The position numbers were made by a program, and so were the translations under genes. A DNA stretch of 64,000 bases, taken from contig JANFAH010000004.1 of the NCBI GenBank assembly GCA_024663395.1, positions 992,001-1,056,000 of the forward strand. Reading direction: 5' to 3'. The DNA comes from Pisolithus tinctorius (Eukaryota; Basidiomycota; Agaricomycetes; Boletales; Pisolithaceae). Positions 35,097-46,733 of the stretch are shown in pieces. The notes under the pieces were generated by a model that did no database searches, was not told the origin of the DNA, and saw nothing but the letters and a program-made list of their open reading frames with translations. Each line of letters begins with the position of its first letter. The stretch's first letter is position 1.

Positions 35097-37454
35097 ATGC
35101 GTCTGATCGACGTTGATGTCTTCCTGGCAAGGGAGACGAAGATGCAGAATGGAGAAGTTGTGGGCGGTGATAGTACCACGCCCGTCCTGAACGACTTCCA
35201 TGGCACGGTCCCAAAATACGCCATTTTGTCCCATCGCTGGGTCGACAATGATGAAGTAGACTACAGGGAGATGACGAAACTCGCAAAAATGGAGAATCGA
35301 GACAAAATCCGAGGGCGTAGTGGCTACCAGAAGGTTCTGAAGAGTTGCCAGCAGGCTAAGAACGATGGTTTTAAATGGTACTGGGTCGATACCTGTTGTA
35401 TCGACAAGCGGAACAGCTCGGAGTTGTCAGAAGCCATAAACTCCATGTTTCTGTGGTACGAGAGCTCGCAGAAGTGCTATGCTTACCTCCACGACGTTGC
35501 TGTCGCCGTTTTCCCCACAACACCCGACGCCAAGATGTATCCAAGATCCAAGGGCTGGCCAGAGTGGTTCTCGCGGGGCTGGACGTTGCAGGAGTTGATA
35601 GCCCCGACGGACCTCCAGTTCTTTAACAAGGATTGGGAACCCATAGGAGATAAGAGAAACATTGCTTCTACGCTAGAGGAGATTACGCGTGTCCCATCTC
35701 AAGTCTTGGAGGATGGTCTGACTTCATACCGCCCCAGCGTTGCACAAATCATGTCATGGGCCGCTGACCGGAGGACAACACGAGTGGAGGATCGAGCGTA
35801 TTCACTGTTAGGCCTGTTGGATGTCAACATGCCTATGTTATATGGGGAAGGGAAGAAAGCATTTCTGCGTCTTCAGGAAGAGGTCATTCGCAAGTCGAAT
35901 GACCAAACTATCTTTGCTTGGAACCCGACAGAAGAAACTTTGCAGACCTGCGGCGTGCTGGCGGATGATCCAAGTCTTTTCCGAGGTTGCCATGATATCA
36001 TCCAGATGGAGTCAAGGGAATTCTACTCAAAATTATCTGACCTGTGGAGTGATGGTACCGAAGGTATTCCCAAACTCCTAGCGGGACCGGTCTATTTTTA
36101 TTTATTTATCTTGACCTTCCGGGAGTGGGCCATTAACATGCAGGTTTTCCGGGAGTGGGCCATCAACATGCAGGTACTCCACGCAGCCACCATCACCAAT
36201 TTGGGAATCCAGGTGCGGCTTCCCCTTAGACGCTATCCCGGCTGTCCGCGTGTCTTGCAAGTGGCCCTGGCCTGCAGCAGAGAAGGTGGTTCGAGACCGA
36301 TTACCATTGATATAATCCCCTGGAGATCCAAATACTACAGGTATATTGGTGAAGTTGGGTGTGAGCCGTTGCAAGGTCCTCACCAGCACTCACAACTCAA
36401 TCTTGCTTATGAGCCCACAAGTGCTCCCTCTGGGGTCGTCATTGAAGATACGGTTGGCTTGGCAGCATTACTTCTGGCCGCATGCACAGCCAAAACTGGC
36501 ATCGAGATGGCAGGCAAGAATACAGAGCTCATTGGTGTCACTATTTTCGAAGTCCACCATACCTTGATCAAACAGTTTCTATCCAGTGCCCTCGCCATCT
36601 CTTTATCTCGTGCCTGCCCTGCTGTTGCCGTTGCTTCGATCTTCCTGACTTGGGATGTTTGGTCCGGTTTCATGTGGACTTCGCTCGAAGTCATCTTTCT
36701 GTGGACGCTCTTTAACATATTAGCAACAGTCCCCTTCGCTGATATTCGCACGGAGGTTGCTCCGCCTATTAGAGAGTATATCCTCAGTTCCGACAGGGAA
36801 ATTGTGTTGTTGAGAGGGCCTGCAGCCACCTCATTCACTCAAGGCGAGCCGTTCATTCCGATACATATCCTGTGGCATTTGCGCCTACTGCTGGTCTGCC
36901 TTTTGATGTACGATTTTCTCCCCGGGAATGGGGGTCTGGAGAGCACCACCGCGAAACACATGATTCTCCTTTCCCTGCCCGCAATAGTGGCTTTTGCGTA
37001 TTTCCCACTACTCGCTGACGTCCTGGGGAAACCACCTTTTGGGTTCGCTCTGATACAACATCCCCACCAACCGAAGCACACAAAGTACATGTTTGGCACC
37101 CGTACTAGTGGAGTGGTGTTCGCACTTCTTCTCTTGCAGACTGAGAAAGTAGAGCAAGTCATGAATGAGCTCTTGCCTACTCTAAACTCGAAGGCCTGGA
37201 GGAAATGGAAAACTACCCTCCTTGATCGTATCAAATGCAGGGGACATTTTGATTTCGACCCCTCTGACTGGGATGACGGCACCTGCACGGATAGGGAGAA
37301 AGAGGCGCTGATTAGGCTATTCGAAGATGGGCGGGATGCTTATCGAACCTTCGAGAGGTACCTTGCGGAGTCAGCCCCCGAACACCCACCAGTGGATGAC
37401 CCACATCACATCCGCCATGGAATACATCATCGAACATTCCTGACTAGTGTGTAA
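35097..37454 (+). CDS. HET-domain protein with C-terminal membrane region
   Basis: An uninterrupted frame of 785 codons, notable in an intron-dense genome. The HET (heterokaryon incompatibility) domain is N-terminal: YAILSHRW (about residues 41-48), WYWVDTCCIDKRNSSELSEA (about 98-118), WFSRGWTLQELIAP (about 161-174), then YSLLGLLDVNMPMLYGEG (about 237-254). HET domains sense non-self partners and trigger cell death after fusion in other fungi, though most basidiomycete copies are unstudied. The C-terminal half has several hydrophobic stretches, such as AVAVASIFLTWDVWSGFMW, FLWTLFNILATV and LRLLLVCLLMYDFL, so it is probably membrane-anchored. Residues 341-360 are a perfect tandem of a decamer. 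It lies next to the rearranged NOP9 region. Confidence 0.85.
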   Translation: MRLIDVDVFLARETKMQNGEVVGGDSTTPVLNDFHGTVPKYAILSHRWVDNDEVDYREMTKLAKMENRDKIRGRSGYQKVLKSCQQAKNDGFKWYWVDTCCIDKRNSSELSEAINSMFLWYESSQKCYAYLHDVAVAVFPTTPDAKMYPRSKGWPEWFSRGWTLQELIAPTDLQFFNKDWEPIGDKRNIASTLEEITRVPSQVLEDGLTSYRPSVAQIMSWAADRRTTRVEDRAYSLLGLLDVNMPMLYGEGKKAFLRLQEEVIRKSNDQTIFAWNPTEETLQTCGVLADDPSLFRGCHDIIQMESREFYSKLSDLWSDGTEGIPKLLAGPVYFYLFILTFREWAINMQVFREWAINMQVLHAATITNLGIQVRLPLRRYPGCPRVLQVALACSREGGSRPITIDIIPWRSKYYRYIGEVGCEPLQGPHQHSQLNLAYEPTSAPSGVVIEDTVGLAALLLAACTAKTGIEMAGKNTELIGVTIFEVHHTLIKQFLSSALAISLSRACPAVAVASIFLTWDVWSGFMWTSLEVIFLWTLFNILATVPFADIRTEVAPPIREYILSSDREIVLLRGPAATSFTQGEPFIPIHILWHLRLLLVCLLMYDFLPGNGGLESTTAKHMILLSLPAIVAFAYFPLLADVLGKPPFGFALIQHPHQPKHTKYMFGTRTSGVVFALLLLQTEKVEQVMNELLPTLNSKAWRKWKTTLLDRIKCRGHFDFDPSDWDDGTCTDREKEALIRLFEDGRDAYRTFERYLAESAPEHPPVDDPHHIRHGIHHRTFLTSV
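36117..36176 (+). repeat. 30-bp in-frame tandem duplication in the HET gene
   Basis: Two adjacent 30-base units encode FREWAINMQV twice. They differ only by ATT/ATC and GTT/GTA, so the duplication is recent. It sits between the HET domain and the membrane region. Confidence 0.95.
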
Positions 37455-38775
37455 GTTTTAAGTCCTGATGTGACACGACATTACCTGACATCGAGGATTC
37501 ACCAGGTACCAGTACATAAGGCAACTTTATTGAAGAGGCTAAACGGTTTCTAACTGTCTCCCTCGATCGCTTCCGTTTTGTGTCGCGTATTACGTGCTCA
37601 TGCATGACGGGCGAGTGGTGAGCTCCTTGCATCGCAGGTGCGAATCTAGTAAGACCTAGCATGCGAGACACGACAGATTATAGCACGGACCTTACGAGGC
37701 CTCGTAGTGCTCTCTAGACTGACAGCACCTGCTAGGCGCTGTGCTAGCTTGGGACACACTTTTCAACGCCATTCCAAGTGGACCTATACCGAAGAAGTGG
37801 TTGATTTTCCACATCTGCAATCATAAGATCACTGGGTCCTTTTCACGACAAGGGAGTCCTCAGCGTGTCGCCTGCTTCCAGCGAGGGGGATGGCGCGCAC
37901 CTTAGTTTCAACGCGACTTCAGGAAGAAAAGTGGAGCGTTACGAGCATTCGCACACTTCGACGACGTCGAAGAGGTGGCTTAGAATTAGCACCTGCGGGA
38001 GGATGGTGGTTGGAAGGTATGCGCTAGGGGCTAGAAAGGCTAAGACACCGCACATCAGCACGCTCTCGTTTTGCAGCTTCGTATACAACAAGGAATAATC
38101 CTGCATGGGTGGCATATCAGAACACAATGCGTCAATTCGTACGAATATCATGCCGGAATGAGTGAGCCGGCTAGGCCATAATACGAGTGAAGCAAGCTTG
38201 CTCTATACGAACGAGCGTTTGCCGCAATCAATTGCGCGTACCGCACGAAAAAGACAGATATTGAAGCGTGCTTGCACCATTGAGGACAGGAGAACAACAT
38301 TCCGTATTAGCAATACCTAGACGACTATGACGCAAAGAACTTGAGAGCTGGCTCGTGCACATTTCGACACCCAGAAAAGGGGCCATGTGGACTGGAGAGT
38401 AGGACCTCATATGAGACAGACTGGAATTCAAATGTTGACCTGCTGAGACATGCACGATTTCAACAGCTGGAGGAGGAAGAACCTCTTGACACGTAGTCGG
38501 AGGTGATCACGGCAAGGCGGTGAAGTTTCAAGTCTTCACATCACCATTGCTCAAATCGAGTCTGTCACTGTTGCAAGTCCAGCAGCATTCGATTGCACAC
38601 TTCGGAACGTTGGCAGCTACCTGAGACGCAGTCAGCACTCGACGCTTGTTGATTGAGAGGGTTGCAGATTCCTTCCATTGGTCTCATCCGCATCCCGTTA
38701 CTCGACACTAGTAATACAGACAACACTGTGAAGTCAACCGTCACTCGGTCCCGGAATCTAGCAAGATCAAATGCG
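37455..38775. other. intergenic, HET gene to DGCR6-like gene
   Basis: 1.3 kb with no supportable gene. Short frames on both strands have no motifs. It should include the HET 3' end and, near 38650-38775, the promoter of the DGCR6-like gene. Confidence 0.45.
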
Positions 38776-40151
38776 ATGAGTTTTACGAATATCAATGTAA
38801 GAGAACTCCACAGCATTGCCCGCAGTCAGCCCATCGATCCTTTCCTTGCTCGCAGGACCCAGAAGGAATAAAGGCCCTTCTCGAACAGCTAAGAGCGTCG
38901 CAAGTGTGGCAGTCGACCGTGAATGCTGCCGCGCCTCCTGCCAGTCCCAGTGCTCGCGCTCCGACGACGTCGGAGGTAGGGGCAAGCAATGAAAACACCA
39001 GCACCGGACTGTCATCGGCTCCATTATTGTCACCTCAGTCTCAGCCCTTACAACCAAGATCTGGACCCGCGACTACAGACTCCTATACAAAGACTCCATC
39101 GACGGCCCCGTCGGTCGCGTCGCTGCTCTCCCAGTTGAACTCGTCCCAATGGAAGCAATCAACGCCAACTACTGTCTCGGAGGATGTACTTTCTTTCTCT
39201 TCGACTGGGAACGCGGGACCATCACGCGTGCCACACTCTCGATCCTCGTCGTCCTTGGGCTTCGTTCATCAATCGTTTCCCTCGGAACCAAAGCAACAGC
39301 TGACCCGGCCTTTACGAACGCCAAATCCACTACAACCCCCAATAACGACAACGCCACCAGAAGAGGACGTTCGATTTATATCCTTCCAACAGGCATTGCC
39401 ACACTTGTCTCAGCTAGCTTCGGATTCCGGGTTCATCGCTGCCGTGGGCCGTGTACGCGTCTTTAATCCCTCAGTTTTTCACTCATTGACGGTGCTATTC
39501 GTTCCCTTTGTTGACATGTTCTATTGTCCTTCCCCGACCGCAGCTGAGGGGTGAACAGAAAGAACTCGAGCAAAAATTATGGGAAGAACGATGTGCAATA
39601 CGCCGAAAACATGAGGAGAAAGTTAAGGTCGCTCGTACGAAGTGCGTATGGTGTTCCGCATCAGCTTTCCCTCCGGTCTAAGCTTGATCTGGTTTTCTAC
39701 TTTCACAACATCCGGTCGTGTATGGAATATCATTGCTACGCCACCTTCAATCGCGTTACTGCAGGGCGAACATGACCGGCGCTGAGTTGTCCAAACACGA
39801 AGTGGATGTCTGTTTTACTTTCGATTACTCGTCATGATGCCCAAATTTTACTTTCCGGACAGATGCTCAATGACGCATTCCGACGGGAGGTGCAAAAGTT
39901 CGACACCGAACGTGTTCTGGTCGCATGGGATGCATTGGCAGAGAAGCAGCAGGCCGCTCTGGAAACGCTTGGTGTTCCCACCATGTTTCGGACGGGCTCA
40001 AAGGAACATCTCGAGGTGAGTGGCAATTAGTCGAATGTCATTTATTTCTGGACGCGATTTTTGCCGTTGCCACAACTGCGGGTATTTGGTGATACTGTTG
40101 TATCAGAAACAGAGGAAGATTATGCAGGTCCTGGAGGGATTGATCCAGTGA
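38776..40151 (+). CDS. DGCR6-like conserved protein
   Basis: Exon 1 (ATG 38776) is only MSFTNIN, then an intron to GAC CCA GAA at 38857 gives DPEGIKALLEQLRASQVWQS. A long Ser/Pro/Thr-rich segment follows. RFISFQQALPHLSQLASD leads to KELEQKLWEERCAIRRKHEE, a charged helix likely to form a coiled coil. After two more introns come FRREVQKFDTERVLVAWDAL, EKQQAALETLGVPTMFRT and, in a tiny last exon, KQRKIMQVLEGLIQ and the stop at 40149. The pattern of a basic helix, a D..V...D....QQ..L...GVP motif and a terminal short helix is that of animal DGCR6/gonadal proteins. Function is unclear. This assignment is from memory of the family. Confidence 0.65.
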
Positions 40152-40473
40152 ATATGGTCAGGTATGTGGTGTCTCTCTCCATCACTGTAGCATGGCTGCT
40201 CCAACGGACTGAGGTACTCCGAACTATTGCAGCGAAGCAGATCCACTAGCCGCTCCGCTAGGTACCCTCGGAATCAGCATGATTGTACTACGTACACTGT
40301 CGCATGACATGAACTGCGCATTGCTGTACATAGTCACTACTAGCTCAGCGCCGCCACTCAGAGTATTCAGGATTCGATGATTCACACATAAGTAGCGCCG
40401 AGTCGTGGAGTGGGCTTTTGCAAGCGTCGAGGACGCTTGCTCAATCACAACTCTGTGTTCTGCGTTGACTACA
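40152..40473. other. intergenic, DGCR6-like to hydrolase
   Basis: 322 bases with no gene. The two flanking genes run in the same direction, so this holds one 3' UTR and one promoter. No clear regulatory element is seen. Confidence 0.4.
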
Positions 40474-41695
40474 ATGAACTCAGAGTCTCAATCACGTCCT
40501 ATTCCCCGTAAAACTCCCCACACGCGAGATTATTTCTACGTCGGTGGCTCCTACGTGACCGGGTCAGCGGGATCAGAGATTGTTCATGGACAGTTATACG
40601 TCGAACACCTCGTACCGATTGAAACGACTCGCAGCATTCCAGTTCTTTTCATCCATGGTAATGGAATGACAGCTTCGAATTTCCTGAACACGCCCGACGG
40701 GCGACCAGGATGGGCGGACTACTTCTTGGCTCAGGGGTACGAGGTAAAGACGTTTTGCATCTGTGCCCACGATTTCGAGCGAGGCGCTTGCTCACCCAGG
40801 TATGTTCTGCCAGGTCTACCTCGTCGACCAGCCTTGCCGCGGTCGATCCCCGTGGCACCCAGGTGTCGATGGGCGTCAGAGCACAATGAATGTCTACACG
40901 ATCGAATCTCGGTGCACGGCGACGGCTAAATATAAGCTCTGGCCGCAGGCCGCTCTCCACACTCAATGGCCGGGGTCTGGAACCAAGGGCGATCCAGTGT
41001 TCGATGCGTTCTACAAATCGATTGTGCCGAACCTCACGTCATCGGTGGAAGTTTCGCAGCTGGTGAAGGCTGCAGGGACGCAGCTCCTGGATAGAATCGG
41101 GGTATGTCAAGCCTAATCTATGCCGTCTTTGATTGCTGTATTCCTCACTATCGCCCGTGGCCATGGCGTAATGTAGCCCGTCGTCCTGGTCACTCATTCG
41201 CAATCCGGTTTTCTGGGCTGGATACTGGGAGATGCACGCCCACATCTTGTCAGAGCCATAGTTGCCCTTGAGCCAAGTGGACCTCCCTTTCAACCGGCCG
41301 TTTTCGCATCGACTCCGTCCCGTGCATATGGCATTACCGATATCCCCCTCACCTTCGACCCGCCTGTGTTGTCTCCATCAGACCTCACACTAGTCACCTT
41401 AGAGCGGACACCGCTTTACACCAACATCCAGCAGGCACACCCCCCACGACGGCTGGCGCACCTTGCATGTGTACTCGTGCTCGTGGTGACATCTGAGTCT
41501 GGATATCATACCGTGTATGATCATTGTACAGTGCAGTTTATGCGGGACGCTGGGGTAGACGTTACACACGTCCGCCTTGAAGCCCTTGGGATTCGTGGTA
41601 ATGGCCATATGATGTTCATGGAGCGAAACTCTGCGGAGATCGCGGAGGTCGTAGAGAAATGGATCTCGAAGGTACTACCTACGAACGAGGGTTGA
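40474..41695 (+). CDS. alpha/beta hydrolase
   Basis: The start ATG 40474 gives MNSESQSRPIPR. Earlier in-frame ATGs exist, but the protein-like sequence begins here. The fold motifs are in order: IPVLFIHGNGMTASNF (oxyanion HGNG), YEVYLVDQPCRGRSPW formed across an intron, PVVLVTHSQSGFLGWI with the nucleophile Ser in HSQSG (across the intron near 41102-41177), VALEPSGPP, and a late GNGHMMFMERN with the catalytic His. The C-terminus is DLEAWV-like helix text (EIAEVVEKWISKVL). No clear signal peptide is present at this start. The substrate is unknown; esterases of this class are common in fungal secondary and detoxification metabolism. Confidence 0.78.
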
Positions 41696-42709
41696 TGACA
41701 CGCTTTCTGCTAAGCTTGAGTTGTGGGTCACTGATGAGTGCAGTGCGGTGCCTAAGAAACCCCCAACAAGTGTTTTTGCAGACTTTTCTTGTCACTGGTA
41801 TTCGGTTTCACGCATTCATATGACCTTATGAATAATTGAATATGCTGCGGATGGTAGAACCCTCCCAGGTGCACCCTTAGATTCCTGAGGGATTCAGGGA
41901 TCGCTCAGGATCCCAGGTTCTATCATTTATCTGGACACTCCGCCGCCTCAGACACTTAATGTTAACAGTAAATAACGGGCTGTCCCAGTGCAGATGGTGG
42001 TGCGTCAACCCGGGTCGTGTTCACACATTTCGCGGAGCCTGCAAACGACTCACCTCATGGGTAAACTTTGGATCAGCTCCTTCGGCCTTCTGCTCGAGAG
42101 TTAGAACATAAGTACCGATATCTAAGGTTCGTTGTTCACAATCCCCACGACGTTTTCACCTCGAGGCGGAAAACGTGGAGAGAAACTTTGTATCGTGTTT
42201 GATGCATGTTTCGCACACTATAGCGATCACTCGGTCTATGACTGGGCGAAAATTTGGGATTCCATACAAAGGTGGGCGATAAGGTGTGTATAAGGCTGCT
42301 TCGGATTTGTCGTACCGGGGGCAGTGGTTTACTGCGGAGAATGACAAAGTAGCGTGGGGGTGGAAAGGTGGTCGCCGTGAGATCTGCTCCTATTCGTTCT
42401 CGTAATACTTCCGCAGTGGAGGACCTCATGCACACAAACCAGTGAAGACGGCGCTTGACTTGGACCATGCACAAAGTTTAGGTCGGATGGTCGGAATAAG
42501 GCAAGTACATACATATCACTACAGAAGTTTACGTAGACCCCGGGGAGTCCTGTACAAAAAGTGCGCGGAAATTAAGTACGAGTACTTACCAGGTTATACG
42601 CCTCACTGAACTGATAAATGGGTCCCCCACACATGAATTCGCAGTTAGCTCCAGAATTGCGACAGCAAAACAAAAATATGGTAGGAAATGGGGGGGAGAT
42701 AACGCGTTG
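41696..42709. other. intergenic, hydrolase to bystin
   Basis: About 1 kb between convergent genes. The minus-strand frame 42136-42474 has no motif, and I do not call it a gene. A short imperfect repeat around GGATTCAGGGATCGCTCAGG lies near 41890. Nothing else is seen. Confidence 0.4.
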
Positions 42710-44439
42710 TTATGACATCTCTACGTCTTGATCAGGACGTGGCTCGCCTCTTGCAACGGAATTAATCAATTCTCTCCGTACTTCCGGACCAATTTGTGCG
42801 TGAGGGTTCGCCCGGACGACGTCCAACAGCGCGTCTTTTTGATCCGGTGTAAGGTCAGGCGAGTACCTTCGTAACAAGATAGATGAGACAAGCATAGAAG
42901 AATGCAAACTCAGATATACCTCTGACAGAATGCGAGCAGACTCTGGTGCCACAAGACCGGAAGTTTTTCGCTATCGCCGCGAGAGCGAGCTTTGTACGTA
43001 TTCGATAACCTAATGAAGTGGAACACGAGCGCATCGACAACCTTGTACGGTAATTGATATTTCTTGTCTACGAGCACTCGGATGAACAAGGAGTTTGGAC
43101 CTACGGTATCCACTGAGATCGATTTTCAAGAGGAAGGTGCGACTGCACGTACCTGTATAGTCCATTTGGGCGATCCGCAGCAATGCTGCAGCTGAATGAA
43201 GGACGGGCACCTTCTTTTTAGCGATAATAGATGCCACAATGGCAGCCTCTTTGAGCGTACACCCACTCTTGGAAAGCTTTGATGAGTGGAGATATACGAA
43301 GTCCAGTGCTAACCATCTACCTCGAGCATAGGAAATACAATTCCCTTAAAGAAGGCACCAGGCTTGTACAATGCACGCTTCAGTGCTTCATAATATTGCA
43401 CATTGAGCTTTTTGTTGCTCTGTATGTCTTCTCGTATGGCGTCAAGCAAGACGACAGATAGGAATAACTGAGCCTGTGGAGGCTTCATGGTAGAGACGAA
43501 AATTCTTGTGGCAGCTCGACATGCATGGGGGCTCCAATCTTCCGGTTTGGTCAAAGCCAATATTCGAGCCCACGCGGGAAGAGTGGGTATGACTTTGAAG
43601 AGTTTTGGAAGAGGACCGGATTTGTATCCATGCAAGAAGATGGCCAATCTATTTGCATGGCCGTGTAAATGTCGACGCCGACGGGGTATCGAGACAACAT
43701 ACTTTGAATATGCTTCGACCAGCCTAGGGTCAAGTCCAAGGGCAGGGTCGGGACACTCTTTATCTGAATTTGGTATTGGGTGTCGGAACAAGCTGCAAGC
43801 CGTAGCAAAATCGGCGAACCTTGTTGTACTTTTTGCACGACAGCCACGCCATCTGGCTGCTTCCCGCTTTCGAGTTTGGAGAAGATCACGTCTGCCAATG
43901 TCCGTCGTTCTCCTATGTTGGTGGGAAGAAGAGTATCCAGCGTTTGCATGTCCGCGGAGTCCAGTTGCTGGCGTCGGGCATAAGACGTTGTAACGGATAG
44001 TATAGACGGCACCCACAAACATGTCCTCTGCGTCGCCCATGTCGCTCATGTCTTCCATGCCTTCCCCTTCCTCACTGTCCTCGGACAAAGCGTCATCTGG
44101 TCGCGATCGGGGCTGCAGTCTTGTGTCCGCATGTGCTGGGGCATCCTCCACTTCGTCGTCTGGGACCTCTAGCTCGTCTTGTTGATCGCGAGCGAGTTCG
44201 AATATTTTACGAGATGTTTTTGGGTCAAGAATCACCTGTAATAACGGTCTTTATTTTGCGAGTTTGATGAAGCCATCAATAACCACCTCGCCGCCTTCGT
44301 CGTCTGATCTGCTCTTGCGCGACTTGTTTCGTTTTCCTGGTTGAGACACGCGTCCATACTTTGCGATGAGCTCATCCTCATGGATCTGGGCGAGGAGAGG
44401 ATCGTGTCTTGGTTTTGTAGATTTCTGTGCTCTAGGCAT
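42710..44439 (-). CDS. enp1: bystin, ENP1 40S assembly factor
   Basis: A nucleolar and cytoplasmic factor needed for 18S rRNA processing and pre-40S export. ATG 44439 gives MPRAQKSTKPRHDPLL. Then come EVVIDGFIKLAK, after an intron VILDPKTSRKIFELARDQQD, an acidic block, then the conserved bystin core: DTLLPTNIGERRTLADVIFS, DPRLVEAYSK, YKSGPLPKLFKVIPTLPAW, WSPHACRAATRIFVSTMK, YYEALKRALYKPGAFFKGIV, ASIIAKKKVPVLHSAAAL, NSLFIRVLVDKKYQLPYKVV and VLWHQSLLAFCQRY. It ends RPDQDVEMS at 42710. Introns are short. It is divergent from UXS1 with 127 bases between starts. Confidence 0.93.
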
Positions 44440-44566
44440 GTGGAAGGAGGTGATTATTATCTTTTAGGTTTGCGGTGATGCGGAGTCCGGGGGAGTGTCC
44501 GGGGTCTTCCGTCCTGTTGCCTGGAAATGACAGACCTGCGCTATCGCAACAGGCACTGGTCCCAAA
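44440..44566. promoter_or_regulatory. bidirectional promoter, bystin / UXS1
   Basis: The shortest of the divergent spacers, 127 bases between start codons. No TATA box is seen. Both transcripts must have short leaders or start within each other's promoter. Confidence 0.45.
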
Positions 44567-46333
44567 ATGAGCGCGTCTGGATCCAAAGTCGTCGACCCCG
44601 TAAGTGCCTCTTGCAACCTGTCATATACCCTCCGAGGTTGTTTGCCATCCGTTCTTCTTTCTCTCCCTCCTCGTCATGTCCCAGTTACTCCCAGCCGAAC
44701 TTGTACCCTCCCTATCTTTCTTCGTTTGACAAGTCAATCTGACGTGCCATCTCTCCACAGATTAAGACCCTCGACAAGAACGGTCAGGAAATCAAATCCG
44801 TCGGCTTTCAACGCTTTGGCTTCGACAGCGAAGTACCCATCGACATCTTGCGATCGCTTTACCTGCGATCGCACTATGTCCTTTCTGCTCCCGTAGAGAA
44901 AGTTGAGGAGCTCGACGCAAAAGAGCTCGCCGACCACGCACGCTTCACCCAGGGCCTCAACGCCTACCAATCCAAGTCTGTCTACCACCCCGATACCAAC
45001 ACCATCTCCTACACTACGTTATCTCGCTTTCCCCCTGTCAAGCTACTTGCACCCTCAGAGAGGAAACGTATCCTTGTCACCGGCGGTGCAGGGTTCGTCG
45101 GATCACACCTCGTCGACCGTCTCATGCTCCTCGGACATGAAGTCACCGTACTAGATAACTTTTTCACCGGTTCAAAGACCACCGTCAGTCACTGGGTAGG
45201 ACATCCCAACTTTGAAATGGTTCGCCACGACGTCGTCGAACCTTTTATGATTGAGTGTGATCGTACGTTCTCCTGCTTTCCTGCTTCGATCTTGCGTTAC
45301 TTACGCTAGAGCTACAACACAGAGATATACCATCTCGCATGTCCCGCATCACCACCTCATTATCAGTTCAATGCCGTTAAAACTGTAAAAACTTCCTTTA
45401 TGGGCACGCTTAACATGCTCGGTTTGGCAAAGCGAACCAAGGCTCGCTTCTTGATCAGCAGCACCTCCGGTATGTCAATCCTTCTCTCTTTTAGTCTAGT
45501 ACGGGAACCGTTATCTGACTGGCACTTCTTAGAGGTATATGGTGATCCCGAAGTCCATCCTCAACACGAAGACTAGTAAGTTAGGTTCATTCGCCTATTT
45601 CGGTCTGACGTCAGGCATATTCTCCTTCCTTTACTAGCTGGGGCCATGTGAATCCCATTGGGCCCCGTGCTTGCTACGACGAGGGCAAACGGGTTGCCGA
45701 GACACTCACATACGGCTTCCATCGCCAGGACGGCGTTGACGTACGTGTAGCACGCATTTTTAACACATATGGTGCGTTCAATGTCTTTTCGTCTCTTCAC
45801 TGCGGTTTGCTAATCCAATCCTCAGGACCGCGTAGTATGTACCTTGCGTTGGATCTCGATATAGATGCAAGATCTGATGCTTACCACTTGTAGTGAACCC
45901 CCACGACGGCCGCGTCGTCTCTAACTTCATTGTGCAAGCCCTCCGCGGCGAAGACCTCACCGTTTACGGAGACGGCAAACAAACCCGTTCATTCCAATAC
46001 ATTCACGACCTAATTGATGGTCTTATCGTACTGATGAACTCTGATGAGACGCGGCCCGTTAATATTGGCAATGGCGACGAATTCACAATAGGCGAGTTCG
46101 CAGAGCTGGTCCGCGAGATCGTTGAGAAGGTCCAGCAGGAAGATGGCGTTCTCCCTGAAAAACGTGTTCAGATCGTATACAAGCCGATACCCACTGATGA
46201 CCCGCAACGCAGGCGCCCGGATACGACCAGGGCGAAGGAGTCCCTCGGTTGGCAACCTCGCTGGACGGTCCGAATGGGTCTTGAGGAAATGGTCAGGTAC
46301 TACAAGGCCAAGATGGCTGAAGGAAGCATTTAG
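44567..46333 (+). CDS. uxs1: UDP-glucuronic acid decarboxylase (UDP-xylose synthase)
   Basis: Converts UDP-glucuronate to UDP-xylose with bound NAD, giving the xylose donor for glycans. ATG 44567 opens a tiny exon, [11 protein letters not shown]. After an intron comes an N-terminal extension, then the Rossmann loop [20 protein letters not shown] and [25 protein letters not shown] forms across an intron. Then come [29 protein letters not shown], the catalytic Tyr and Lys in [21 protein letters not shown] across an intron, and [34 protein letters not shown] and [14 protein letters not shown]. The stop is at 46331. No membrane anchor is seen, so a cytosolic form is likely. Confidence 0.93.
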
Positions 46334-46733
46334 ATGGGCAGCAACACTTCCAAGACATTTCATTGACAGTTTCGTTGGACGGGTGTTTAAGTGTACAGAC
46401 AGTTGTGTTCGTTTTCGCGTTATGGACTCCTGATAGTTACTAAAATTTTCGAAATTATCCTGAGTACAAGTAGTGGGCCTAGTCTTGATCGGTAGTGTGT
46501 AGTTAGTCAATATACACGAGACAGAAGTCATCTTCCCAGATATCGTTGCCCGACGAAATAAAGTAAGAAAACTATCAACGTAGTATGTACGTTAGCTCTA
46601 CAGAGAATCTCCAAGGTGGGGTACTCATTATACAATCGGTGTGGGTATGCAATGTGCGATAGGTTCCGTATTGGAACCTGCGAGAAAGATGTAAACATGA
46701 TATACTAGTGACGAAGAGAGACACAACCCCCAA
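46334..46733. other. convergent spacer, UXS1 / hydrolase
   Basis: 400 bases between two convergent stops. It should contain both 3' UTRs. No gene or repeat is seen. Confidence 0.4.

Noticed and set aside
42136..42474. A minus-strand frame next to bystin
   Set aside because: Rich in short basic and aromatic runs, with no motif. Bystin is complete without it.
43487..43993. 168-codon plus-strand frame across bystin exons
   Set aside because: It is antisense to conserved bystin sequence and lacks features of its own.
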